The position numbers and the translations under genes are program-made. A DNA stretch of 64,000 nucleotides from Lepiota brunneoincarnata. Taxonomy: Eukaryota; Basidiomycota; Agaricomycetes; Agaricales; Agaricaceae. The notes beneath the pieces were generated by a model, which did not search any database, was not told the origin of the DNA, and saw nothing but the letters and a program-made list of their open reading frames with translations. The stretch spans positions 2,976,001 through 3,040,000 of the forward strand of contig JAEBUN010000003.1 of assembly GCA_023014365.1 (NCBI GenBank), read 5' to 3'. Shown here piece after piece: positions 46,701 through 57,845 of the stretch; positions within the stretch are counted from its first letter, which is position 1; each line of letters opens with the position of its first letter.

Positions 46701-48840
46701 CAGAAGTTCATCCGCAGCTACTCCCACCACACCAAACCCCTTAATCAACTCCTATCCAAATCGAACAAATTTGAATGGAAAGAAGAACAACAAAAAGCGT
46801 TCAAAATACTCAAGAATGAATTCTTAAAGGAACTGGTACTCCTCATGCCTGACTCCACAAAACCCTTCGAAATAGAAGCTGATGCTTCCAAATTTGCATC
46901 AGGAGCTGTCTTGTACCAACATGACATCAACAGAATACAGAAACCCATATCATTCTATTCAAAAATGTTTGGACCAGCAGAACACAACTACAACATTTAC
47001 AACAGGGAACTCCTCACTATTATCCAAACCCTCAAAGAATGGCACCATTACCTCCTTGGCAGCCCCTACACTGTCCGTATCAGAACAGACCACCAGAACC
47101 TCACATACTGGTGTAAACCCCAGAAAATCAACCACCGACAAGCACGATGGGTCCAAACCCTTGCCAATTACAACTTCAAATTAGAACACATCCCAGGATC
47201 AAAGATCCCTGCACCAGATGCTCTGTCAAGATGTCCAGACCATATCCCTGACGAGGATAATGGTAACAAAGACATCACCATGCTTCCAGACAACCTTTTT
47301 GTTGCCGCAACTGACATAGAAGATCAAAACTTAGTTACAGTACTCACAGAACACCTCTTTATTGCCACTGTCAATATGAAACTCCAAGAAAGAATCACAG
47401 AATCACCCAAATACAATGCTAGAACCACCGAAGCATTCAAACTCCTAAAAGAATCACACCCTAATGCCACTGACAAAGACTTTGGAACAGTTCCAACCTC
47501 AAATGGTTCACTCCTCATGTTCTATGAATGTGTCATCATTCCAGAAGACCTCCAACTCAGACGCGATGTTATCACAAGATACCACAACCACCCTACATGT
47601 GGTCACCCTGGAGAATAGGAAACATACCACCTTGCCAAGAAAGAAGTATATTGGCCAGGGATGTTGACATTTATAAAGAACTATGTCAAAGGCTGTCCAG
47701 AGTGTTAGCAACACAAAATCATATGCAGACCGGATCATGCACTGAATCAACCAATCCCTCCATCATCCTCCAAATGCCCATTTGCTCAGATCTCATGGGA
47801 TCTTATCACCAGTCTACCGCCTAGCACCAGCCATAATGCGATATTGTCTGTGGTGGACCACGGCCTTATGAGGGGGGTAATTTTCATCCCAACCTCAGAT
47901 TGATCAAATGCTGATGACATCGGATGACTATTAATAGAAAAAGTCTTCACTAGATTCGGATTACCTGACAAAATCATATCAGATCGAGACCCCAGATTCA
48001 CTGCTAACTCCCTCCAAGAGCTAGCCAAATGCCTCAACATCCAACAAGCATTCTCAACTGCATACCATCCCCAGATAGATGGTTCTACCAAACGATACAA
48101 CCAAGAAATTGAGACCTACCTCACCATGTACTGCACCAGAAACCCTCTTGACTGGTCAGAAGCCCTCCCTATCGCTGAGTTCACACACAACTCCAAAATA
48201 CATGCCTCAAGGCAGAAATCCCCATTCAAATTAATCATGGGATACAACCCTCCACCGATACCCACGGTAATGGAAACATCAAACTTTCCATCAGTAGACA
48301 AATGCATCAGACTTCTTGATGACACCAGAAAAGAAGCACACATGGCACATCAACTCTCCACCAACATTATGAAACAAAGAACCAGAAGAACTGTCAAACC
48401 CCTTGAAATATGTACATCAAAAAGTATGGCTAGAAGCCAAGAACCTCAAACTCCCCTTCATCTCCAACAAAATATCCCCAAAAAGACTAGGACCCTTCCC
48501 CATCTCAGAAGTCTTATCACCACTCACATACAAACTAAAACTTCTGATCAAATGGAAGATACATCTGGTATTCCACCAAAACCTTTTAACCCCATACAAC
48601 AAAACAGAAGCATATGGACCTCATCTGATGCCACCGCCACCAGACATCATCAATGAAGAAGAAGAATATGAAATAGAAACCATTCTAAACCACTGACAAT
48701 ACTGTGGAAAGCTCCAATACTACATCAAATGGAAAGGATACTCCCACATGGAGAATGAATGGATCACCGATGAAACACTCTACACAAATGCCGAAGAATA
48801 CCTAACCAAGTATAAAGAAGCTCATGGAATTCCCCAGAAA
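43735..48840 (+). pseudogene. gypsy gag-pol with chromodomain, many stops
   Basis: Gag resumes after the nested LTR and ends at 45059, with a CCHC knuckle (C-F-stop-C-RAKDH-WVSKC) broken by TGA at 44746. The protease has LIDSGAQGNF (45250 on). Reverse transcriptase includes KLDVCLGYNNIRIKDGNQWK and the catalytic IYMDDILIYS near 46430-46460. RNase H has EADASKFASGAVLYQ. Integrase shows the H2C2 finger (47560-47710) and the D..D core (SWDLITSLPP and SDRDPRFTA). A frameshift near 48400 precedes the chromodomain, LQYYIKWKGYSHMENEWI (48712-48765). In-frame stops are at 44746, 45591, 46482, 46662, 47616, 47706, 47901, 47925 and 48694. Each can be read as CGA to TGA or CAG to TAG. Chromodomains steer integration to heterochromatin. 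Confidence 0.92.
43938..44600 (+). repeat. solo LTR inserted in gypsy gag, 5-bp target duplication CACAA
   Basis: The 663-bp segment begins TGTCATATCC and ends CTCTAACA. It is flanked by CACAA at 43933-43937 and at 44601-44605. Removing it and one duplicate restores the gag frame (A-T then I-E-E-G-F). A TATA-like run at about 44287-44295 fits plus orientation. The segment CCGCCTTGGTCCCAA occurs twice near its end. It does not resemble the gypsy LTR at 50278. Confidence 0.92.
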
Positions 48841-49679
48841 GAACAGGAACCCATCAGAACCTACCAAAGACAACTTCATTTCTCACACCAGACATACTTA
48901 AAGATGCCCATAAACCTTGACCTCACTTGTTCCCAAACCACTCCCCCTTACTCTACCACACCCTCTCCATCTTCCTCATCCTCCTCCATAATCATCATCA
49001 ATGACCAGAAGGTTGAACATGCAACACTTCAGACAACTCCCATACCAGCCCCATCTCCCTACACCCCTTCTCACACCTTCACCACAGCCTACACCACCAA
49101 TAGAGATGAGACCCCCGACCCCAACACCACTCCAGAACCAACAATTGCCCCAGCTGCCTCCCTTAGATACCATACAGCTGGAGTACGACCACATGGACCA
49201 GATCACCCTTCTGACAGAGATCTGCACAAGGCTGCCACCAACGGAGCCTCTATGAATAAATTGGAACACTCTCCAATTTCAGAATACAACCAACAACTCT
49301 GGTACGACTATACCCACCACGTACAACAGACTAAGGCTCTCACTACTGCATACAATATGCAACATGCCTGGGCAGAATCACTTGAGCAACTTCTCCGCTC
49401 ATGATTGAGCCTCATGTCCGAGGTGTCAAAGAACTTACCCAAATGAAATGAGATACATACCTAGCAGCCCCCCACTACAACCATCACTCCAATTGCCACA
49501 ACAACCCCTACTGCTGTCACCACCCCCACTCCCAATAAGGGAAAGAAGCCCACCAGTATCAGAAACCCTTTCAGACATATCACCCCCACCAGAAACACCA
49601 CCCACACCATCACCAGTAACACCATCCTGGTTTGGAACTCCCCCAGTCCCATTCACACACAAACCAACCCCCAAACCAC

Positions 49680-50029
49680 CAACAGATCAGTCTGCATCCA
49701 ATGCAGACATACTGGACACTAGGCCATAGATTGCCCCCAATTTGCCTGTCTCGGATGCAAGCAATATGCCCCAGGACACTACTCTTACAACTGCATCAAA
49801 TATAGATGCCCCCACTGCACTGTCTTCCAACTGTGCCATAAATGGACCAAATGCCCTGCTCAAAAGACCAGACATACCCCCTACTCCCGAACTTCAGCAG
49901 CCCATCCCATGATGATTCCCTCCACTCACAGTCGATACATTGACCTCACCAATGACAACTACTACAAGGAATGCTATGATGACATTGCCAAATCAAACAT
50001 CACAGGAGAACCATGTGGTTCTTTCTGAA
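49680..50029 (+). pseudogene. cysteine-rich zinc-knuckle module downstream of the chromodomain
   Basis: One frame reads three spaced clusters: CIQCRHTGH-stop-AIDC, CLGCKQYAPGHYSYNC and CPHCTVFQLCHKWTKC. The first is a standard C-x2-C-x4-H-x4-C knuckle with a TAG (from CAG) at 49720. The next two are related. A Pro/Ser-rich stretch (49000-49680) precedes it, and a short acidic ORF follows to 50272. A nucleic-acid-binding region behind integrase and chromodomain is not the usual Ty3 layout; it may be a second gag-like ORF. Function is inferred from the motifs only. Confidence 0.6.
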
Positions 50030-50277
50030 GAAAACCAAAACACCCCACCAGAAGAAAGAATAGAAAATCCCCATTTCAGATGCCTCTTATACAACATCTT
50101 CTACCCAGGACAACCTCCCTCCCCAGAAACAGCTGCCGTACTCGACTTACACAGAACTCCCACTCCTACCTTCTCCCCAGTCATTCCCCCTCACCCAGAT
50201 TCCACTGAAAATCCCCAAGTCAATTACTATGAACCAGACTACCTAGCCAAATATCTGGAAGAAGGAAACTAACAAGT

Positions 50278-50696
50278 TGTTATGGAAAAACAACTCTAGA
50301 AATGGACCTAATGTTATCAGAAGTCTTATCAGAAGGATGGTTATATTTAGCTTACATTCCCATGTCACTATGAAACCATCAGTAGTGTACATCAGAAGGA
50401 CTATTCTTAGTACATGCCTTGTTTTCCTTATCTCTGACTTGTAGTTACTCTGGTCTGGACTATTATAGTAGGAGTACAGCCACACTTAGAAGTATTTAAG
50501 GATACAGTACATTGTCATGTATCCTTATCTTAGTGTTATACAGTTCTTGCCTCCTATACCTCTTTGCCCTTAAACTGGCTGGACTATAGTGCTCTGTCGT
50601 CTCCAAGTCATGCCTAGTAGGACAGGACCAAGTCTGTATAGACATCTTGCCATGAATGCCATGCTACTCAAGAGCAAACCCCTAACCTGGGTAACA
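50278..50696 (+). repeat. 3' LTR of the gypsy element
   Basis: Starts TGTTATGG and ends GGGTAACA, giving TGTTA..TAACA inverted ends, 419 bp. It follows a purine-rich stretch at about 50258-50270 that could serve as polypurine tract. With no 5' LTR, the ends rest on the TG..CA rule and the inverted repeat. Confidence 0.7.
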
Positions 50697-50799
50697 ACAA
50701 GGTGATGTGTTCGAGCAGCGAAAGAATACAAATTCAAACCATATAAAAGTAATATTTGGAGCAAGAAGTGTTCTCCTTCGGCAAAATGGATGAGAGTGT

Positions 50800-51075
50800 A
50801 ATCAATCCAATGGTGGAGCTACATACACTACATGCTTCAAACAAGCCCAAGTCGTGTGTGGGCTAGAGACTGGAGTACCCAGGCACTGTCACACACCAGA
50901 TGGTAAATGTTCCTTGAACTCATGAGACTGGCCTGCCTTCATAACCTTTCTAGCGATGTGGGTCCACATTCTGCCAGGCACCATGGCATCAGAGGAGCCC
51001 AACATCTCCCGCAGGTCCAACCCTCCCTCGCTGCATTGCTGATGCCTGGCCCATCAACATATAACACTCACTGTG
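50800..51075 (+). repeat. fused relic of two block B pieces
   Basis: 50817-50866 matches the sequence just upstream of the captured SDH1 fragments (26808-26862 and 41830-41880). 50898-51073 matches 19686-19857, the 5' part of psiKxE copy 1. The two pieces lie side by side only here. Confidence 0.7.
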
Positions 51076-53694
51076 AGACCCTAGGGGTTGTAAAATGTGA
51101 CATTAAAGAGTGAAGTTTGTAAATAGTTACGGATAGTGTTGTTTCTCAAGATGTAGGAAAAAACAACATTTTTGGTAAGGTCATTTTCAATGGTAAGTCT
51201 AGATATTTATGCCAGAAAATGTCATGGATAAAACAATGTAATATATGGTGGTCCAGAGGGGTGGTAAAAACACCCCAAAGGGGGGGAATAGGTATACCAC
51301 ACATATTATTGTTTTTCAGGCCTTAGGAAAGTGCAACAGTTTTAGTAAGATTGCTTTTCATTGGTATTAAATATTGGAATACAGTAGATTAATATACTGG
51401 AGGTTTTATTGTTGTCAGCAGGAAGAGAGGGATCTACTTATAGCACTCATCCTGTTTGGCAAGCCAGTGAGTTAGACGAGATATTAGCAGTATTCAGGCA
51501 TCTGTTTGGCTACAACCTGTACGTAGAGGCATAGAGGACATATGTATAGAGAGCTGCAAATTCATGACTGTTTTGTACATCGAACTGTAGGTCAGAATGG
51601 GTGTGTTTGAGGTATAAAGACACAATAGGGAGGTAATATTGTCTAGAGCACTAACCGTAAATTAGGATGGAATGAGGAGAAATAAAGAGCGACCTTGTCA
51701 CTGTCACGCATGCTTGTCATCGGCGTTGTGTCCATCATCATAGTTCTTCCTTGCCACCATCACGACTCTCAGCCACCATGCATACACACCACTATGTCTT
51801 TTCACACAATGCAAACACAAACCCAAGTGTAAAGGACAGGAAACAAGCGAGGCAGGTGCTGGGGAAAGCGATGGTGGACTTCAGGGATGGGATTTCAGGA
51901 GTTCTTGGAGATAGGGATGTGGCATGGGTCCTGATGTGAGTATTCAATGAAATTAGTTAGACGGTTGATGGAGGAGGGAAATTTAGGGGTCAGAAACACA
52001 GCTCGGACACTGATAGTCATGACCACTGGACAGTGTGAGCATTCCACAACGATCACGCTTTTTTGATGTTCCATCTATATGGATATGGTAGCAAGTTGCC
52101 AGGGGCACAGCTTTACAAGAATGGAGGAAAATGGAAGGTTGGGGGGAAGAGTCTGAAGGAGGTCAAATATTATGGCTGGTGATCCATCAGGGCAATCTGC
52201 AGGGTTGTATCTTTAAATCTTGGTGTATTTTTATGTCTTTTTTGGAAGATATATGAGGGATTTCAGTTGAATTGACTGGGTAAAGGGTGAAACACATACT
52301 GTAAGCCCATAGACCTGGCTTACACCAGGATTCGCACTTCTTTGATGTAATATCTATTGGAATCTGCTACCTCATGTATGTAGTAACTAGGAGGGGTCAA
52401 GTTCCTTAGTCCCCCCTTGAATAGACGTTGGTTCTGTTCAGTTGGATTCCTGCAAGGCACCCTCGTCCCTAGTGAAGGATGCCCCCAAGTGGGGGCATCT
52501 TTACATCTTTCTGACTCCTCTGTAGTAGTTGGTACCAGTTTCCTCCCGTCTCAAGGTACAAAGGAACTAGCTGAGCCTGGATCCGAATGTTGCAGTATTT
52601 TGTGAATATCCTGATTGATTCTGGAAGCTCACAGGGCACGTGCCCAGATCAGCATGACTACATTGCTACCCTTTGATGAATTAATATATCCCCCCCTCAA
52701 GTTGGGTTTGATATGATTGGGTCAGGTCAAGCAAAGCAGTCACCCACAAGATGGTGCCCACATGTTGTAGCTAAGCCTTTGCAGGCACTCAGGCTAGCTG
52801 CCACCCACATCAACCATTCATGACAATGAGCCCCTCCTCAAGCTCTCTGGGGCGTGTGGTCCAAATGCTTCCAGGGGATTTTCAACCTTTAGGTTCTAAC
52901 GCCTTAGGTCAACGACCTTGTCTGCACGAGGCACCTGTCTCTCCTGTGTGGTGTGACAAGGCATCAGTTCACATCCTTCCGTCTCGTTTCAGGTTGGTTC
53001 GTCATATGAATGCATAGCAGTCAGGTTTGTTGAGCCACATGGACCATCCCTTTTGGGTCATGTAGTGTCCCTCCACTGCTGACACTATTCAGCATTGACA
53101 GTAGCTGGAAACTGGTATTACAGCCTGTCTAAATTTGAGAAAGGCATTGCAGCTGAGGAGAACATTCTGCCGGGAATCTGTCAGGGACTCATCATTTTGC
53201 AAGCCATTTGGAAAAATTTGACAATATGAACATGGCATAAGCATGGGTGGGTGGTTGTCACAGAATGCTTAAGTTCATGTATCGCATAATTGTCCAGGTG
53301 ACATGTCGCTGTTCTTCAGGGCTGGACCTATGAATCGCCAGTATGGGGATCTACTTGACGGTTTCATTCATGTATAGTCACACACCAAATGTCAAATATC
53401 AGAAATTTTCAACCTGCCCTCAATGTTAAATGAATAGGAAGTTCTAGTGCCAGAGCTAACTCCCCCGCCCCATGTTTGCTCCCTAAGTGGTTGTGTGCCA
53501 TATTCTTATAGATGAGAGCAACAGACTTGTATGCCAAGCAAGAAACAAGTCACCCCGTCATGGATCCCCACCATGCTAATGCCATTGCACGAGGTAAACA
53601 GCACCCTGTGCTATATCCCTTCGCAGAGATACTAACCAAAGTTTCCATCAATCCTTTCATTAACTTTCACAATCACCTCAATTTTTGTTGCCAG
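51076..53694. other. CpG-poor intergenic DNA with a short direct repeat
   Basis: No gene was recognised. A diverged direct repeat of about 70 bp lies at 51139-51210 and 51308-51375. Short open frames (51751-51939, 52417-52605) have no family motif. Confidence 0.5.
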
Positions 53695-55400
53695 AAACCG
53701 CGTTTATATTCGCTTGTTCAGGACAAGAGCTGACGGGCAGCTACCGCATTTTCTGGGGCCCAACCTAGCTTCTGATGTGAGTTGCTTGTTGTTTCCATTG
53801 CCCAGTCCAAATTGAATGGCCGTAAAATAGGGAGGGGCGATATGTGCGGCACCTGCGCAGGTTGTGCCCAGTGCCTTGTTTTTCTCGACTACAGGTAGGC
53901 CACAGGCAAAATGAGGATGCCGCTGATACGCCGATTTCACGCCTATACATGAATTCCGTACTCCAGAACGATTCTCTACATAGAATCATTGGCTATATCA
54001 TTAAAGAACTCTATAGAGGATTGGTACTATATCCCGTAGTAGCCAGTTCGACCGAACTGAGGATATTCGAGCCTCGGAAGTGTTCAAACCAGCTCATTAC
54101 CACTAAGCTTAGTGAACCAAGCTATCAGAACGCTCTCCGGAGGGATTCAGGACTCTACATAGCCTATCGAGTATACCCCGGTCGCATCCAGGGACCTTAC
54201 GAGCAGTTTTCTGATGAACCCGAATGCGTTTGAACATAAAAGAATGTACCTAGCGGCTGTCGCAGGCATATTACGTCTATAGCAAGTTCAATAATGATGA
54301 CCGGACCACGGAACGGAACGTCCAACGTTCGGGAGGCAATACCTGATGCCCAAAACCCTAGAAACATCAAAGACTCCTAATTAACGAGTGCTTTGTGGGT
54401 CCCGGCACTTCGGCATTCTGCTTAACTGAGATTAATTACAATGGATCAAGGGATTGTCCATCCGCTATACATTCCGATCATAATTGATCCGGAAACTTAA
54501 CGCGCTCGCGTGGACGCAGAATAATGCAGCCGAGCACGGAGCACGTCTGGCTGGATTGCCATTCGTTAATCAGAGAAAAACCCATAACCCAGGGTGAGGT
54601 AGAAATGCTGCCGAACCTTCCAAAATGTTCTACAGTGCCTGTAACAATTAAGCTTATTGTTTTCTATTTCATATTTACTATCTCTCGTATGTATCTAAAC
54701 AATATAAATACGGTCGCACTTGTTTGTGGAGAGGGAGAGGTCTCACCCCCGCTTCCACACGCAAGTCTGCAAGCTGTGATCAAGAACAGTTTCAGAGGGC
54801 TATTTAGTGTGCGTCGTTAAGTGTGATTTCTTCGGTCGTCGACCAACCCAGGGACAGAGACAGAGACCAGAGTTCAGAGTTTAGAGTTCCAGAGTGCTAG
54901 AGACAGAGACAGAGACAGAGACCAGAGTTCAGAGACCAGAGACCAGAGACCAGAGACCCAGCGCTTTGAATTGACAGGGATTGTCCTTTCATTGTTGCAC
55001 CGTACGGCTAAGATAACTTCAACGGCTGTTCGTTAACCTCTAAAAACACTACTCTCTTGAATTTCGCTGTCAGAACGCACCCCCAGAACACCCTAAAAGA
55101 CGAAACTGTTCATTATCTATCTCATTCCACTTGTATTAGCTTAAGCTTATCGAATAGCGGCTAAGCTTAGTGAAAACGAGCCCCCTATCTATATTAAAAC
55201 CTACGAAAGTTTCTACCTTTTCACCGCATATTCTCCTGACAAATCCATTATCAACCCTAGATGTGGTCAGGTCGGTCACACAGATTCTGTTACTCTACAT
55301 AATCGTCTGGTGAGTAAAGCTATTTTCCTGGCATACGCATTGACCTCGGGATGACCGAAACAGATCGGGAGCATAGCTCTGATTGTATTAATTCGTAAAC
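53695..55400. other. CpG-richer island, possible inserted element
   Basis: CpG dinucleotides become common from about 53700 and rare again after about 55400, in contrast to both flanks. It contains a TATA-like run near 54700-54710 and the AGAGAC array at 54852-54958. A 129-codon frame at 53844-54233 has no recognisable family. Neither terminal repeats nor a target-site duplication were found. Confidence 0.4.
54852..54958. repeat. AGAGAC / CAGAGAC low-complexity tandem array
   Basis: Imperfect 6-8 bp units (CAGAGA, CAGAGAC, CCAGAGTT) repeat over about 107 bp. Confidence 0.85.
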
Positions 55401-55406
55401 CATTCC

Positions 55407-56993
55407 TTAGTCCACCTGGATCTCCATATCAGGGCTTCTATCTACAATGGCCCACTCACTCCTGTCTAATATCCTTCCAACAACACACACCCATTTCAAG
55501 TTGGATGAGTTCTTGAGCAAGTGGCCAGCAGAACAAATCCCAATCCCAAGGCTTTTTTGGACCTGGGACTGTACCAACATGAATGTGGTACTGTTTCTGG
55601 AAACATATTTCAGGGGGGAGATTGTAGTTGACAAGGAGGATGGGCCAGCATGTCTTATCACACTGTTTGAATGGACCAAAGCCATCCATTGAAAGACTGA
55701 GGGCAACATCGCACTCATCAGAGAAAAAGTACATGGGATGACTTGTATCAGGGATGAGAGTATTGAGTAAGGACTGATAATGGGAACCATCAAAAATGTC
55801 CTTAATGATGCCAGGCTCATGAATGTGTTCTCCCCGATAGCACATTTTTTTCGCATGTGTGAGGTTTGCCGACATAGCTCGTAGGTGAGGGATGAGGGGA
55901 AGGTACTCGAATGTCTTGTGTGGCTTTCCATTAGTCGTGTATTGCATTTCCTTGCAGTTGGGGCATTCAGCGAGGTCTTCATATGGCCTGACAAAGCAAA
56001 CACAACTATTTATACAACAGCTGTATTGTAAGAGCCAAAATCCAGACAGGGATCAAATGTGCTTCTTGGTCATTTTCAGGCTAACCTGACTGCTGCCTGG
56101 AAAGGCTTTACAGAATTGACTGAAGGTGCACTCAGTTATGTGGTCCTCCACCTTGAGCATATAACTACAAAGTAGATTAAGGTCCGAATCTCCCAAGGCA
56201 TTCATATCCGAAGTATTGTTAGCGAGGCAGGTGATTCATAGGGCAAGGACAAACCTGTGGCTGCAGATGCCGCTTCATGCTTGAAGTCTTCCTCAAGCAT
56301 GTCCCAAGAGGAAATACCAGCTGCTTCAGACCCTGTGAACAAGCCGTTGTTTTCGTCAACCTTGCCGTCTTCACTGCTCTTGCAGGTTCCATCGCTCTTG
56401 CAGGCTTCATCACTCTCGCAGTCTTCATCACTCTTGCAGTCTTCAGGCTGGGAAACTTCTGGATCAGCTCTGACAACACCATCAAACCCCTCATCTTCAC
56501 TGTTGTTATGATTCCTACAGGCAGGCCCAGAACCATCATCTTGCAGGTGGCTATTTCCCCATTGCTGCTCCCTCATGCACCTGGTTCTATCCACAAACCT
56601 GTCTGACTGGTGCATAGATGGCAATGCTTCAAGGAAATTACCACCACCATCTTGTTCTAATGCAGGGAGGGTTTCTGTGAAGTCCATTTCGGCTTGGGAG
56701 GTAGAAAATACTCCAGGAGGTTGGTGCACCTCAGGTTGAGCTGCTTTAGTCTGCTTACAGCTGCCATCCTGGTCAGAACTAGATTGCAGCTGCTTTTTGG
56801 AGTCTCCCCCCCAGTGGTCCTGAGGCGGAATCCGGTGGTGTTGGTGGTTGGGGAGCAAGGAAGTGTGCCCCAGTCGTTCTTGCTCTGCTAAAACACTCAC
56901 TCTGAGTGATGTCTTTCCACGACCATTCAAATGGTTTTGTCTCATAGCGTATGTCACTTGCAGGCCACAACTGCAGGTGCAGGGGATAGGCAT
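55407..56993 (-). pseudogene. Tnp2-type (CACTA/EnSpm) transposase, truncated
   Basis: The N-terminal exon (56993-56202) begins CTCSCGLQVTYAMRQNHLNG, then has a long acidic Asp/Ser/Cys-rich linker. Between 56200 and 55456 follow KVEDHITECTFSQF, a zinc-like cluster (CCINSC, CPNCKEM) and the Tnp2 core: KTFEYLPLIPHLRAM, DIFDGSHYQSLL, DVALSLSMDGFGPFK, LVNYNLPPEI and PGPKKPWDWD. The frame then ends at 55456 before the rest of the catalytic domain. A TGA in KKHI-stop-SLSGF again fits CGA to TGA. Such proteins move cut-and-paste DNA transposons. Truncation and the stop make this copy inactive. No CACTA termini were found. Confidence 0.8.
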
Positions 56994-57209
56994 GACCAGG
57001 GTGGAGAGAAAAAATGCACAATAGCACAGCCTGGTAGACTTTTCCTGCTGATGCAGGGTGACTCATGCAGGGAAGTGTGAGACAGATTAACAAGCATATA
57101 TTACTCATTGCAAGGAATGCTTCTACATAATGGGAGGGTATGGACAAGGAATTGGTATGTGAAGGTGGACGTCTGGCCTAACATCCACCAATCCAAAGAG
57201 TAGCATGTG

Positions 57210-57545
57210 TCACTGTTCACAATGATCACCTGCAGCAATTTGGGAACTCTCAGTTAGCCTCCACGGGGATCCTCAGATGGTACCCAAGGGGTGTTCCAGT
57301 ACAAGTTTCTGTGCTTACATCTGAGGAGATCCTCAGATGATAGCCACAGACCAGTGTCCAATTTCTATGGCTGAGATACATAGATAACATCTATGTTGAG
57401 TGTCAGTAGATGAGAGTTTGACCTTCATAAATACTTACCTCATCCATTAAGCAGGTTCCAGGTGGTTAACAACCAAGATCATGATGGTGGAAGGGAATGT
57501 GTGAAGGAAACGCGTCCTGTTGATCAGGGCATCACCTGACTTATT
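57210..57545 (+). repeat. upstream direct repeat, copy next to the Tnp2 gene
   Basis: Blocks in the same order occur here and at 60885-61262: a TGTCACyrTTCACAATG motif, GGAGATCCTCAGA motifs, and a GATCAGrGCATCACCTGAC end. Similarity is patchy. Both copies lie on the 5' side of a minus-strand gene. Confidence 0.6.
57318..57339. repeat. 22-bp palindrome CATCTGAGGA-GA-TCCTCAGATG
   Basis: Perfect 10-bp inverted arms around a GA spacer. A half-similar site is at 57265-57280. See also 61036, 61375 and 61427. Confidence 0.9.
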
Positions 57546-57845
57546 TTCTCATGTGCTCTCGCAATTGCTGCACAGATATCCCCACTGTGTCTGGGGTGAA
57601 TGGAACATCTTATAGATGCGACATCCTTGATCCATAGATGATGGCAAGGAGGTGACAATAGAGCTAAGAGGATCAGCTGTATGGATGTATAGGTCAAGCC
57701 ATTGACTTCAGCATATGTGTAACTCATGTTCAACTTAGCTTGCCTGGTAGAGATTCAAATAAATGACTTGTGATTTCAGGTACTTCTGTATTTACATGAC
57801 ACTATTCCAGTCAACAAAAAAAAACATAACTACAACATGATGAAT

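Larger units (their letters stand above)
43735..50696 (+). mobile_element. Ty3/gypsy chromovirus, 5'-truncated, with nested solo LTR
   Basis: Gag remnant, protease, reverse transcriptase, RNase H, integrase and chromodomain follow in Ty3 order and end in a TG..CA LTR at 50278-50696. The 5' LTR, primer site and most of gag are missing; the element begins abruptly at 43735 against block B copy 3. A 663-bp solo LTR sits inside gag. Stops and frameshifts are spread throughout, so the copy is not autonomous. Confidence 0.93.

Noticed and set aside
55407..56003. 198-codon frame overlapping the Tnp2 core
   Set aside because: An alternative frame without Tnp2 motifs; the frame at 55456-55947 carries the family signature.
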